From the NCBI RefSeq assembly GCF_014202475.1, contig NZ_JACHGV010000002.1, positions 558,001 through 622,000 of the forward strand: a stretch of 64,000 bases of DNA, given 5' to 3'. This document shows positions 23,063-31,440 of this stretch, piece by piece. The notes under the pieces were generated by a model. The model made no database searches. It was not told the origin of the DNA and saw only the letters and a list, made by a program, of their open reading frames with translations. The translations under genes were made by a program, and so were the position numbers. Source of the stretch: Streptomyces paradoxus. Lineage in GTDB: Bacteria; Actinomycetota; Actinomycetes; Streptomycetales; Streptomycetaceae. How positions within the stretch are numbered: position 1 is the stretch's first letter; each line of letters starts with the position of its first letter.

Positions 23063-23106
23063 CTCAGGGCCAGGCCGGAGGATTCATTCCTCTGCCTGGC
23101 CCTGAG
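23063..23106. terminator. Terminator after tRNA-Gly
   Basis: 13-bp perfect arms CTCAGGGCCAGGC and GCCTGGCCCTGAG, extended by an inner GAGGA/TCCTC stem, then TGTTTCCC on the plus strand. It also lies just past the stop of the convergent kinase gene and probably serves both. Confidence 0.8.
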
Positions 23107-23126
23107 TGTTTCCCGAGGTGGGCCCG

Positions 23127-25523
23127 TCACTGTCCGAGGGTCCGGACGTCCAGGGTGTAGACGGAGCGATCGCCGTACGGGACGTACAGGGCGTCCCCGG
23201 CCAGGGTGAGGGGGGCGCCGGAGGCGTTGTCGGCCTCGCCGCTGTCGTCCCGGCCGTCGCGGGTGCCTTCGATCTTGCCGGTGGTGACGTTCAGGGCGGC
23301 CACCCGGCCACTGGGGGACGCGAAGTAGACGTGCGTGGCGGAGGCGGCCGGCGGGCCCTGCTGTTCCACGGTGGAATTGCTGTCCCAGCGGGTCCGGCCC
23401 GTGCGGGGCGAGACCGCGCTGACGCCGCCGCTGCCCCGGGTGAAGTAGACGGTTCCGCGCAGGAGGTACGCGCCGGAGGCCTCGGACTGCCTGCCGGCGA
23501 CCCGCACGGCGGTGAGCTCGCGCGAGGAGGTGTCGAGCAGGGTCAGGCCCTTGCCGGGCGAGTCCGCGTCCGCCAGCACCAGGCTGCCGCCGTCCCGGCC
23601 GAGCAGGTCCTGGGCGCCCTTCGTCTCGACCGTCCAGCGGGGCTTGCCGTCGGCCGTGCCGATCTCGGACACGGTGGTCCTGGCGGTGTCCTGCTGCCAC
23701 CTGCCGGTGGTGCAGATCTGGTAGGCCCGGCCGGTCACGGCGCGCAGCAGGCAGTTCTCCGCACCCTGGGGCTCGGGGCGCTTCCAGCGGACCTCGCCCG
23801 TGCCGGCGTCGAGCAGGGCGTACTGCTCTCCCTGAGCGCCGTAGGACGTGATGACGCCTTCGGGGACGGCGACCGCGCCGCCCTGTTCGCCGTCGGGGGC
23901 GGTAGCCGTCTGGCCGTCGGCCGTCTCGGTCCGCCACAGCACCTTGCCGGTGCCGGCGGCCAGGGCGGAGACCGTATAGGTGAACAGCGGCCCGGCTCCG
24001 TCCGCCATCTGCCTCTCGTCCACCTGGTAGGCGAAGACGCGGGCGTCGCCCGTGCCGATGATCGAGCCCTCGTCGCTGGACAGGCTCTCCGGCCCGGTGG
24101 GGTCCACCAGGCGGGTCCAGGTGTTGCGGCCGCCGGCCAGGTCGAAGCGGGTCGCCATGACCTGGGCGCCGGCGCAGACCAGGGACGTGTCCACCACCGC
24201 GCAGTTCCGGAAGGAGTCGCGGCCCATGCCGCGATCGATGCCCTTGGGGACCTTCGCCCTGGTGGCCCAGGGTTTCCAGCCCTCGGGGAGGTCGGCCGCC
24301 CTGGGCTTGGAGGAGGGCGGGCGGTCGTTGTCGCGGATCAGGGTGACGGTGGTCGTGACGATCGCGGCGAATGCGACGGCCACGGCGGCCGCGACCAGCA
24401 GCAGCCCGTGTCTGCGGCGGGTGCGGGTGCGCCCCGCCCCGGGCGCGGGTGCGCCGGCCGGGTCGCGGGGCGCGGCGTCGCCGAACCGCCGTTCCGTCGG
24501 GGTTCTGCCGGGCCCGGGGCGCCGCGCCTCGTGGCGCTCGGCGTCGTCCGGTCCGCCGTCCGCCTCGTCGGGCAGCGGGTGGGACGTTTCGTCCCGCTCG
24601 GCGCGGGCCGCGTCGGGCCATGCCGTGCCGGCCGGCTCGGTCGGCCGGGCGCCCGGCCACGGACGTACGGGGCGCGGTGCGGCGATGCCGGGCACCAGGA
24701 CCGGGCCGGGGGCGCCGCCCTCGCGGAGCAGCGTGAACAGTTCGTCCGCTGCGGGGCGGTCCTTCGGCTTCTTCTCCAGGCAGAGGCGGATGAAGGGGAG
24801 CAGTTCGCCGGGTACGCCGGTGAGTTCCGGTTCGCCTTCGACGACCCGCAGGGCCGTCTCGTACGGGCTCGGGCTGTCGAACGGTCCGCGGCGGGTGGCG
24901 GCGTAGGCGAGGACCGAGCCGAGGGAGAACATGTCGGCGGCCGGGCCGACGTCCTGCGGGGAGGCCAACTGCTCCGGGGACATGAAGGGCGGGGTGCCCA
25001 TGACGCGGCCGGTCTGGGTGAGGACGTCGGAGGCGGCGAACTCGGCGGCGCGGGAGATGCCGAAGTCGATGACGCGCGGGCCGTCCTCGGCGAGCATCAC
25101 GTTGGCCGGCTTCAGGTCGCGGTGGACGACTCCGGCGCGGTGGATGTCACGCAGGGCCTCGGCGAGGCCGGCGGCCAGGCCGCGCAGGCGGGGCAGCGGG
25201 AGCGGGCCGTGCTCGCGGACGTGGGTGCCGAGGTCCGCGCCCGGGATGTAGAGCGTGGCCATCCAGGGGTGCGGGGCGTCGGCGTCTGCGTCCACGACGG
25301 GGGCGGTGAAGGCGCCGCTGACCCGGCGGGCGGCGGCCACCTCGCGGCGGAAGCGGGTGCGGAACTCGTTGTCGTCGGCGTACTGGCTGTGCACGACCTT
25401 GATGGCGAGGCGCCGGCCGGAGGCCGAGCGGGCCAGGTAGACCACACCCATGCCGCCGGAACCGAGGCGGTCCTCGATGCGGTAGCCGCCCACCTCCGCC
25501 GGGTCGGAATCGCGCAGCGCCAT
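23127..25523 (-). CDS. Membrane Ser/Thr protein kinase with PQQ-like extracellular domain
   Basis: 798 residues. The Hanks-type kinase domain (about 12-270) has GSGGMG (21-26), Lys42 in AIKVV, HRDLKPAN (134-141), DFG (153-155) and the activation segment MGTPPFMSPEQ. A Pro/Arg-rich linker leads to one transmembrane helix (about 373-396). The outer 400 residues contain repeated W/Y-rich blades (AGTGKVLWRTE, AGTGEVRWKRPE, PRTGRTRWD, VTTGKIEGTRD) of a PQQ-type beta-propeller. AfsK of S. coelicolor has a comparable domain order, but identity with it cannot be claimed. The propeller probably senses an extracellular ligand. ATG start. Confidence 0.92.
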   Translation of the reverse strand: MALRDSDPAEVGGYRIEDRLGSGGMGVVYLARSASGRRLAIKVVHSQYADDNEFRTRFRREVAAARRVSGAFTAPVVDADADAPHPWMATLYIPGADLGTHVREHGPLPLPRLRGLAAGLAEALRDIHRAGVVHRDLKPANVMLAEDGPRVIDFGISRAAEFAASDVLTQTGRVMGTPPFMSPEQLASPQDVGPAADMFSLGSVLAYAATRRGPFDSPSPYETALRVVEGEPELTGVPGELLPFIRLCLEKKPKDRPAADELFTLLREGGAPGPVLVPGIAAPRPVRPWPGARPTEPAGTAWPDAARAERDETSHPLPDEADGGPDDAERHEARRPGPGRTPTERRFGDAAPRDPAGAPAPGAGRTRTRRRHGLLLVAAAVAVAFAAIVTTTVTLIRDNDRPPSSKPRAADLPEGWKPWATRAKVPKGIDRGMGRDSFRNCAVVDTSLVCAGAQVMATRFDLAGGRNTWTRLVDPTGPESLSSDEGSIIGTGDARVFAYQVDERQMADGAGPLFTYTVSALAAGTGKVLWRTETADGQTATAPDGEQGGAVAVPEGVITSYGAQGEQYALLDAGTGEVRWKRPEPQGAENCLLRAVTGRAYQICTTGRWQQDTARTTVSEIGTADGKPRWTVETKGAQDLLGRDGGSLVLADADSPGKGLTLLDTSSRELTAVRVAGRQSEASGAYLLRGTVYFTRGSGGVSAVSPRTGRTRWDSNSTVEQQGPPAASATHVYFASPSGRVAALNVTTGKIEGTRDGRDDSGEADNASGAPLTLAGDALYVPYGDRSVYTLDVRTLGQ

Positions 25524-25636
25524 CCCCGTACGTTCCCCCCGTCACGCACCGTCCTGTGGTCGGGGCGAGCGTAACCGCCCCTGCGCCGGGCCCTGAGCGC
25601 GGGGCGCGGGGCGCGGGAGGAGATGCCGGCGTCCGG

Positions 25637-25831
25637 TCAGAAACTGATGGAGTTGATGGTCTCCGCTATCGAGTTGAGGAACCGGTTGATGGACGGGGCC
25701 ATGCCGGTCGAGGCGAGGAAGAAGCCGAAGAGGATCGCCACGATCGCCGGCCCCGCCTTGATGGATCCCCCTCTCAGCAACACCACAAGGATGATCGCCA
25801 ACAGCAGCACCACAGACAGTGAAATGGCCAC
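25637..25831 (-). CDS. Small conserved two-span membrane protein, function unknown
   Basis: 64 residues, GTG start (VAISLSVVLLL). Two hydrophobic helices (about 3-19 and 27-44) are separated by the basic loop RGGSIKAGP and followed by an amphipathic tail (PSINRFLNSIAETINSISF). The protein-like pattern, even codon bias and lack of frame competition support a real gene. Similar small proteins occur in other streptomycetes, to my recollection, without a known role. It stands 113 bp upstream of the kinase gene on the same strand and could be expressed with it. Confidence 0.7.
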   Translation of the reverse strand: MAISLSVVLLLAIILVVLLRGGSIKAGPAIVAILFGFFLASTGMAPSINRFLNSIAETINSISF

Positions 25832-26456
25832 AACTGATCACACCCTCGGTCGGTCCGCTCTCCCGGCCCGGGGACGCGACCCCGCGCACCCCCGCCAGAA
25901 CCATCGTGCCACCAACACGGCCGGGCTATGCGGCCGGTGACGCATCGACCACACACGTGTCGCACCCGGCCGCGCGGCACGTTTGTGTTCAGGGTCTCAA
26001 CACCGAGGAGTCGCACGGCAATTCGACGAGCCATCCGCACAGGGAATTCGACCGCATCGTTTCCATCTCCACACAACGCGTTCGCAGCTAATTCGAATTG
26101 CTGCCACATGCCCATCAACCACCCCGTGAGGCAGGGTCCGAAGAGGGCTGAAGCGGACATTCCGCTGGAGTCGCCTGCTGGTCTTATGCACCGCTTAGTC
26201 CGGAAGTATCACGACAAGCAGGGCCCAGGTGGTGCACACAATCCGCCAACGGATGATGTGTCGGCCATCACGCCGACAGTGACGTCAACTACCCGTAATC
26301 CGGGGGTACCCGCAGCGAATAGCCAGGAATCACGTCCGGCGTTTTACGAATAGCTGCAGGGAACGCTAGGGTGCCTCAGATGTTCCACGCTGCCTCGTCC
26401 CCCGAACGCGCAGCGAGGTCCCGGATCGTCTCCCCGAGCTCCTGGTGGGAGGGTCT
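25832..26456. other. 625-bp intergenic region of lower GC with candidate promoter
   Basis: No supportable gene. The stretch from about 26000 to 26360 is visibly AT-richer than its surroundings, with several AATTCG motifs (for example CTAATTCGAATTGC near 26089). At its right end TTACGA (26344-26349), 17 bp, TAGGGT (26367-26372) could be the promoter of the acyltransferase gene. A 141-codon plus-strand frame (25928-26353) has no protein-like composition. Confidence 0.5.
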
Positions 26457-27641
26457 GTGACGAACTCGCTGCGACCGAACGGCGACCGCAGGGCGCCACT
26501 TCCCCCGGCACAGTCGCCGGCCGACGGAGTGCCGAGCCCGCGCTCGCCGCTGAGCACGCAGAAGAAGCAGAACGGCAAGCAGCGCGACGCGTTCTTCGAC
26601 AACGCGAAGTACCTCGCGATCGTGCTGGTGGCCATGGGCCACGCCTGGGAGCCGCTCAAGAGCGACAGCCGGATACTGGAGGCGGCGTACCAGGTCGTCT
26701 ACGCGTTCCACATGCCTGCGTTCATCCTCATCTCCGGGTACTTCTCGCGCAGTTTCGACATGCGGCCCGACCGGCTGAAGCGCCTGATCACCGGCGTGGC
26801 CGTGCCGTACATCATCTTCGAGACGGCCTATCCGCTCTTCAAGCGGGTCATCGACAACGACCCGCACCAGGAGATCAGCCTCCTCGACCCCTGGTACCTG
26901 ACCTGGTTCCTGGTCGCGCTGTTCATCTGGCGTCTGACCACCCCCATCTGGAACCTGGTGCGCTGGCCGCTGCCGCTCGCGCTGGGGCTCGCCATGCTGG
27001 CGACCGTCACGCCGGAGATCGGTGACGACCTGGATCTGCAGCGCGTCCTGCAGTTCCTCCCGTTCTTCGTGCTGGGCCTCGTCATGAAGCCCGAGCACTT
27101 CCACATGGTGCGCCGCCGTTCCGTGCGGATCGCCTCGGTGCCGGTGTTCGCCGTCGCGCTGGCCTTCAGCTGGTGGGCGGTGCCGCGCATGAACACCGCG
27201 TGGTTCTACCACCGTGACGCCGCACAGGAGCTGGGTGCGCCCTGGTGGACCGGCCCGGTCATGGTGCTCGCGATGTTCGGCTGCTCCCTGGTGCTGACCG
27301 CCTGCTTCTTCGCCTGGGTGCCGCGCCGCCACATGTGGTTCACGGCCCTCGGCGCCGGCACGCTCTACGGCTACCTGCTGCACGGCTTCCTGGTGAAGGC
27401 CGGCGACTACCAGGGCTGGTTCGAGGCGTCCTGGCTGCACCGGCCGGCCGGTGAGATCCTCGTCACCGTCCTCGCGGCCGCCGTCGTGACCGCGCTGTGC
27501 ACCAAGCCGGTGCAGCGCGGGTTCCGGTTCGCGATGGAGCCGAAGATGGAGTGGGCCTTCAAGAAGGACGCCGCCCAACTCGCCCGCGAACGCCAGAGCG
27601 GCGAACGGCGCGAGCGTGAGCGCGAGAAGGTCAACGCCTGA
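26457..27641 (+). CDS. Acyltransferase-3 family membrane protein
   Basis: About 394 residues. After a disordered Pro/Ser-rich leader of about 45 residues, roughly ten membrane helices follow. The N-terminal motif FFDNAKYLAIVLVAMGHAWEP holds the conserved His of the acyltransferase-3 fold, and HMPAFILISGYFSR is the second family motif. Such enzymes move acyl groups, often acetyl, onto sugars or other exported molecules across the membrane; this one resembles fucose 4-O-acetylase-like proteins. The charged C terminus (ERQSGERREREREK) is cytoplasmic. GTG 26457 follows GGGAGGG; GTG 26445 is an in-frame alternative. Substrate unknown. Confidence 0.88.
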   Translation: MTNSLRPNGDRRAPLPPAQSPADGVPSPRSPLSTQKKQNGKQRDAFFDNAKYLAIVLVAMGHAWEPLKSDSRILEAAYQVVYAFHMPAFILISGYFSRSFDMRPDRLKRLITGVAVPYIIFETAYPLFKRVIDNDPHQEISLLDPWYLTWFLVALFIWRLTTPIWNLVRWPLPLALGLAMLATVTPEIGDDLDLQRVLQFLPFFVLGLVMKPEHFHMVRRRSVRIASVPVFAVALAFSWWAVPRMNTAWFYHRDAAQELGAPWWTGPVMVLAMFGCSLVLTACFFAWVPRRHMWFTALGAGTLYGYLLHGFLVKAGDYQGWFEASWLHRPAGEILVTVLAAAVVTALCTKPVQRGFRFAMEPKMEWAFKKDAAQLARERQSGERREREREKVNA

Positions 27642-27656
27642 CCCGCACAGCGGAGT

Positions 27657-28112
27657 TCATCCCACGAGACCGAGAAGTGCGCGCATCCGTGCGTACTTCT
27701 CGGTCAGTCGTTCACGGGTCGCCTCGTCGAGGACCGCGAGGCGGGCCGGGTCCGCGTTGTGCGCCAGGTCCGACTCCTTCACCAGCAGCGCCCCGGGCGT
27801 GGCGAGGATCCGCGCGGCGTACGCCTCCGGCGGCTCCCCCGCCCGTTTGGTGACCGCGAGGACGATGTCCTTCGTACGGCTGCTCAGCGCGGCCTCCCGC
27901 AGCCACCGTGCGGAGAGGACGTCGTCCTCGACGGCGTCGTGCAGCCAGGCCGCCGCGATCTGTTCCTCGTCGCCGCCCCGCGCCCGTACGCCCTCCGCCA
28001 CCGCCCGGAGGTGTTCGGTGTAGGGCCGTCCCGCCTTGTCTCTCTGGCCGGTGTGCGCGGCGCGGGCGGTGGCCTCGACCTGGGCCAGGGTCATGCGCGA
28101 TGTCTCGGTCAC
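27657..28112 (-). CDS. RelA/SpoT-like HD domain hydrolase (small alarmone hydrolase type)
   Basis: 151 residues, a stand-alone HD metal-dependent hydrolase. The order of motifs is that of the (p)ppGpp hydrolase domain of RelA/SpoT and MESH1: AHTGQRDKAGRPYTEHL near the start, AAAWLHDAVEDDV (HDxxED) in the middle, and LLVKESDLAHNADPARL (KxxDLxxN) later. No synthetase domain is present. A (p)ppGpp or other nucleotide 3'-pyrophosphohydrolase activity is therefore inferred. The GTG start overlaps the stop of the FtsX-like permease as GTGA, so it is coupled to the ABC transporter. It is convergent with the acyltransferase gene with 15 bp between stops. Confidence 0.85.
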   Translation of the reverse strand: MTETSRMTLAQVEATARAAHTGQRDKAGRPYTEHLRAVAEGVRARGGDEEQIAAAWLHDAVEDDVLSARWLREAALSSRTKDIVLAVTKRAGEPPEAYAARILATPGALLVKESDLAHNADPARLAVLDEATRERLTEKYARMRALLGLVG

Positions 28113-30532
28113 CGCTCCAGTGTCTCCCCGCGCAGCGCCGCCCGGGCCGGCAGGGTGACCGCGGCCAGGCCGAGGACGAGGATCGCGGCGGCGAACGAGC
28201 CGTACACGAGCGGGGGTATGTACGGCCCCCGGCCCGTCAGGCCCCTCATCATCGGCACCAGCGTGGCCAGGGCGATCGCCGTTCCCAGCGCGATGCCCGC
28301 GACGGCGACCAGGAGCGCTTCCCAGCGGACCATGCGCAGCACCTGGCGGCGGGTGGAACCGAGCAGGCGGAGCGTGCCGAGTTCGCCGCGGCGGTCCAGG
28401 ACCGTCATCACCAGGGTGTTGACGGCGGCGACGGCCGCGAAGCCGCCGAGGACGGCCGCCATGATCGTGTTGGCCCAGGCGTTGAGCTCGCGGTCGAGGG
28501 ACTGGGCCGCGGTGTGGTCGGCGCGGTCCAGGACCCGGCCGAGCGGGGCGAGCGCCTTCGCCGTGCCGCCCTTGACCCACAGTTCGGTGTCGAAGGCCGA
28601 ACTGACGTGGCGGGCCAGGTCGGTCCGGCCGAGGGTGACCTCGGACAGGCCCAGGCCGCGGCCGTACGTCGCCACCACCAGCGGGGTGGCCCTGGTGCCG
28701 TCGGGCAGGTGGATGCGGACGCGCTCGCCGACCCGGGCGTTCGCGTTCTCGGCGACGGACGCGTCGAGGGCGATCTCCCCCGGCTTCAGCGACAGCCGTC
28801 CCTTCTCGACGTCCAGGTCCTGTACGGCGGCCAGGTCGCGCGCCGATCCCGTGACGCCCTGCGCGGAGACCGGGGTCAGGACGCCCGAGGCACGGACGAG
28901 GACGGACGTCTTCAGCAGGCCGACGGCCGCGGCGACTCCCGGGGTGTGCCCGGCCCGTCGCACGGAGTCCGGGGGCAGGGCGCCCCCGTCGGCCGTGACG
29001 ATGTGGTCGGCGACGATGCCCGCCCGCTGCTGCTCCGCGGTGACCCGCTCCTCGCTGGTGTGCAGGAAGACCAGGACGGAGGAGAACGCCATGGCCAGCA
29101 CGATCGGGGTGATCGCGGAGGCCAGACGCCGGGCGTTGGTGCGGGAGTTGGCGGCGGCCAGGGCGGCGGGGGCTCCCGCACCCCGCAGCGGGAGTCCGAA
29201 CAGGGACGCGCAGGCTCGGGCGATCAGCGGGCCCAGCAGGGCGACGGCCAGCATGAACAGCATGACGACGCCGAGGGCGGCGTTGGCCGCGTCCTCGCCC
29301 GACTCCGAGGCGGCCAGGCCCGCGCACACGAAGCCGCCGGCCGCCGCCGCCACGCCGAGCGGTGTGCGGATCCAGCCCGGGCGCAGCCGCTCCACGGACG
29401 CCTCGCTCAGTGCCTGGCCCGGCTTGATGCGGGAACTGCGGTGCGCGGCGGTGTATCCGGCGAGCAGGGCGGTGACCAGGACGGCCCCGGTCGTGACGGT
29501 GAGGGGGATCCAGGAGACGGCGAGCTGGACGGGTTCCGGGACGGCGCCCTTGTCCTTCAGCTGCCCGAACCACCAGGCGGCCAGGGCGATTCCGGGCAGG
29601 CAGCCGAGCGCGCCCGCGACCGGCGCGACGAGCAGCGCCTCGGTGGCGATGGTGCGGCGGATCTGGCGCGGGGTGGTGCCGACGGCGCGCAGCAGGGCGA
29701 ACTCGCGGGCCCGGCGGCCGACCGCGAGGGCGACGGTGCCGGCGGCGGTGAAGACGGCGACCATGGTGGCGACGCCGCCGAAGGAGCCGCCGATTCCGAT
29801 GAGGACCTCGCGGGCTTCGGCGAGGGCCGGGTTCTCCACGGTGCCCCGCTCGTCGCCGGTGTGGATCTCGGCCCGGCCGCCCAGGGCGCGGGTGAGGCGG
29901 GCGTCGAGGGCCGCGGCACCGACTCCGGGGTCGGGAAGGACGGCGATGGCGTCGACGCGGTGGGGATGGCCGGAGACCCGGACGGCTTCGGCGTCGCTGA
30001 ACCAGACCGTGTCCCGGGCGGCTGCGGTGCCGGCGACGCGGTAGGTGCGGGGGCCGTCCGGGAGGGTGAGGGTGACGGTGTCACCGGCCGGGGCGTGCCG
30101 GTCGTGGGCGACGACGACCTCGCCGGGGCCGGGGGCGCGGCCGGTGGTGAGGCGTTCACCGGTGAAGGCGGTGGAGCCCCAGCCGTGGGCGGTGAGCCTG
30201 CCCCCGGGCGTGAGTACCGGGAAGGTGACGTCGGGGATCGCCGCGCGCACTCCGGGGACGGCGGCGGCCTTCGCGACCAGGGAGTCGTCGAGGCGGGCCC
30301 GGTCGGGCACCGCGTCGCTCTCGTCCGGCTTTCCGGCCCGCTGCTCGGCGGCGGCCACGGCGGGGACACGCGCGTAGCGCTCGGGTGGGACCGTGGCGCG
30401 CACGCCCGTCTCCAGCAGGATGCCGCAGGCCGACACGATCGTGGCGGCCAGCACGAGGGCGACGAAGGTGCCCACGAACGCCGCGGGACGGAACCGGAGG
30501 GCCGCCCGGGCGAGGCCGTTGGGGGCGAGCAT
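28109..30532 (-). CDS. FtsX-like ABC transporter permease
   Basis: 807 residues with the duplicated FtsX/MacB layout. One N-terminal helix (AFVGTFVALVLAATIVSACGIL) is followed by a large extracellular domain, three helices around 255-370, two further helices (about 400-450), a second N-terminal-like helix (ARRLASAITPIVLAMAFSSVLVF), a second outer domain and three C-terminal helices. Type VII ABC permeases of this sort are mechanotransmitters or exporters rather than importers. The ATG overlaps the ATPase stop (TGATG), so both subunits are made together. The substrate is unknown; the pair resembles antibiotic- or lipoprotein-linked systems. Confidence 0.9.
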   Translation of the reverse strand: MLAPNGLARAALRFRPAAFVGTFVALVLAATIVSACGILLETGVRATVPPERYARVPAVAAAEQRAGKPDESDAVPDRARLDDSLVAKAAAVPGVRAAIPDVTFPVLTPGGRLTAHGWGSTAFTGERLTTGRAPGPGEVVVAHDRHAPAGDTVTLTLPDGPRTYRVAGTAAARDTVWFSDAEAVRVSGHPHRVDAIAVLPDPGVGAAALDARLTRALGGRAEIHTGDERGTVENPALAEAREVLIGIGGSFGGVATMVAVFTAAGTVALAVGRRAREFALLRAVGTTPRQIRRTIATEALLVAPVAGALGCLPGIALAAWWFGQLKDKGAVPEPVQLAVSWIPLTVTTGAVLVTALLAGYTAAHRSSRIKPGQALSEASVERLRPGWIRTPLGVAAAAGGFVCAGLAASESGEDAANAALGVVMLFMLAVALLGPLIARACASLFGLPLRGAGAPAALAAANSRTNARRLASAITPIVLAMAFSSVLVFLHTSEERVTAEQQRAGIVADHIVTADGGALPPDSVRRAGHTPGVAAAVGLLKTSVLVRASGVLTPVSAQGVTGSARDLAAVQDLDVEKGRLSLKPGEIALDASVAENANARVGERVRIHLPDGTRATPLVVATYGRGLGLSEVTLGRTDLARHVSSAFDTELWVKGGTAKALAPLGRVLDRADHTAAQSLDRELNAWANTIMAAVLGGFAAVAAVNTLVMTVLDRRGELGTLRLLGSTRRQVLRMVRWEALLVAVAGIALGTAIALATLVPMMRGLTGRGPYIPPLVYGSFAAAILVLGLAAVTLPARAALRGETLER

Positions 30533-31320
30533 CAGGCGGCCGCCCCGGTGTGGGCGCGCGGGACGGCCAGGGACGTCATCCGGGCGGCGATGCGGTCGGC
30601 GTGGGCGCGGCCCGGGTCGTGACCGGTGGCGGCGCCGCGGTCCAGGTGGTCGACGATCTCGCCGTCCGACAGGAACAGGACGCGGTCGGCCCAGGCCGCG
30701 GCGGCCGGGTCGTGGGTGACCATGACGACCGTGGCGCCGTGGGTGTCGACGGCCCCGCGCAGGAGGGTGAGGATCTCCGTGGCGGTGGTGGTGTCCAGGG
30801 CGCCCGTCGGCTCGTCCGCGAAGACGACGTCGGGGCGTGTGACCAGGGCGCGGGCGATGGCCACCCGCTGCTGCTGGCCGCCGGAGAGCTGGCCCGGGCG
30901 GCGGCGGGCCTTGTCCCCGAGGCCGACCTGGTGCAGCACCTCGGCCGCGCGGCGGCGGTCGGGACGGTGCCCGGCCAGACGCATCGGGAGGACGACGTTC
31001 TGCTCGACCGTGAGCGAGGGCAGCAGGTTGAAGGCCTGGAAGACGAAACCGATGCGGGTGCGGCGCAGGGCCGTGAGCTTGTTCTCCTTCATCCCGGTGA
31101 TCTCCGTGCCGCCCAGGCGGACCGTGCCCGCCGTGGGGCGGTCGAGGCCGGCCGCGCACTGGAGGAACGTGGACTTGCCGGACCCCGAAGGGCCCATCAC
31201 CGCGGTGTAGCTGCCGTGCCGGAGAGAGAGGTCGACGCCGCGCAGGGCGTGCACGGCGGTGCGGCCGCGGCCGTAACGCTTGCGGATGCCGTGCAGTTCC
31301 ACGGCCCAGTCGCCTGACAT
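30532..31320 (-). CDS. ABC transporter ATP-binding protein, LolD/MacB type
   Basis: 262 residues. Walker A GPSGSGKS (about 43-50), Q-loop FVFQAFNLLPSLT, signature LSGGQQQR, Walker B VVFADEPTG and H-loop MVTHD are all intact. The DEPTGALD and FQAFNLLP sequences are typical of the MacB/LolD/FtsE class that pairs with FtsX-like permeases. ATG start with GAAGGA 6 nt upstream. First gene of a three-gene operon: ATPase, permease, RelA/SpoT-like hydrolase. Confidence 0.93.
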   Translation of the reverse strand: MSGDWAVELHGIRKRYGRGRTAVHALRGVDLSLRHGSYTAVMGPSGSGKSTFLQCAAGLDRPTAGTVRLGGTEITGMKENKLTALRRTRIGFVFQAFNLLPSLTVEQNVVLPMRLAGHRPDRRRAAEVLHQVGLGDKARRRPGQLSGGQQQRVAIARALVTRPDVVFADEPTGALDTTTATEILTLLRGAVDTHGATVVMVTHDPAAAAWADRVLFLSDGEIVDHLDRGAATGHDPGRAHADRIAARMTSLAVPRAHTGAAA

Positions 31321-31440
31321 GTGTGTCCTTCCGGATCCGAGTCGTCCGCACCGGTGCGCCGGTGTGTCTCGAACGTACGGAACCGGAGGGTGGCCGGACC
31401 ATGAGGAGGACCGCCCGGCCGGCCTGGGGAAAACCCCACC

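Noticed and set aside
25928-26353. 141-codon plus-strand frame in the low-GC gap
   Set aside because: No ribosome site, no recognisable segment, composition rich in Ser/Thr/Pro/Arg without pattern. Left as noncoding.
28109-31402. 1097-codon frame implying a longer FtsX permease
   Set aside because: The extra N-terminal part is the ABC ATPase gene read in a shifted frame; the TGATG overlap fixes the permease start at 30532.
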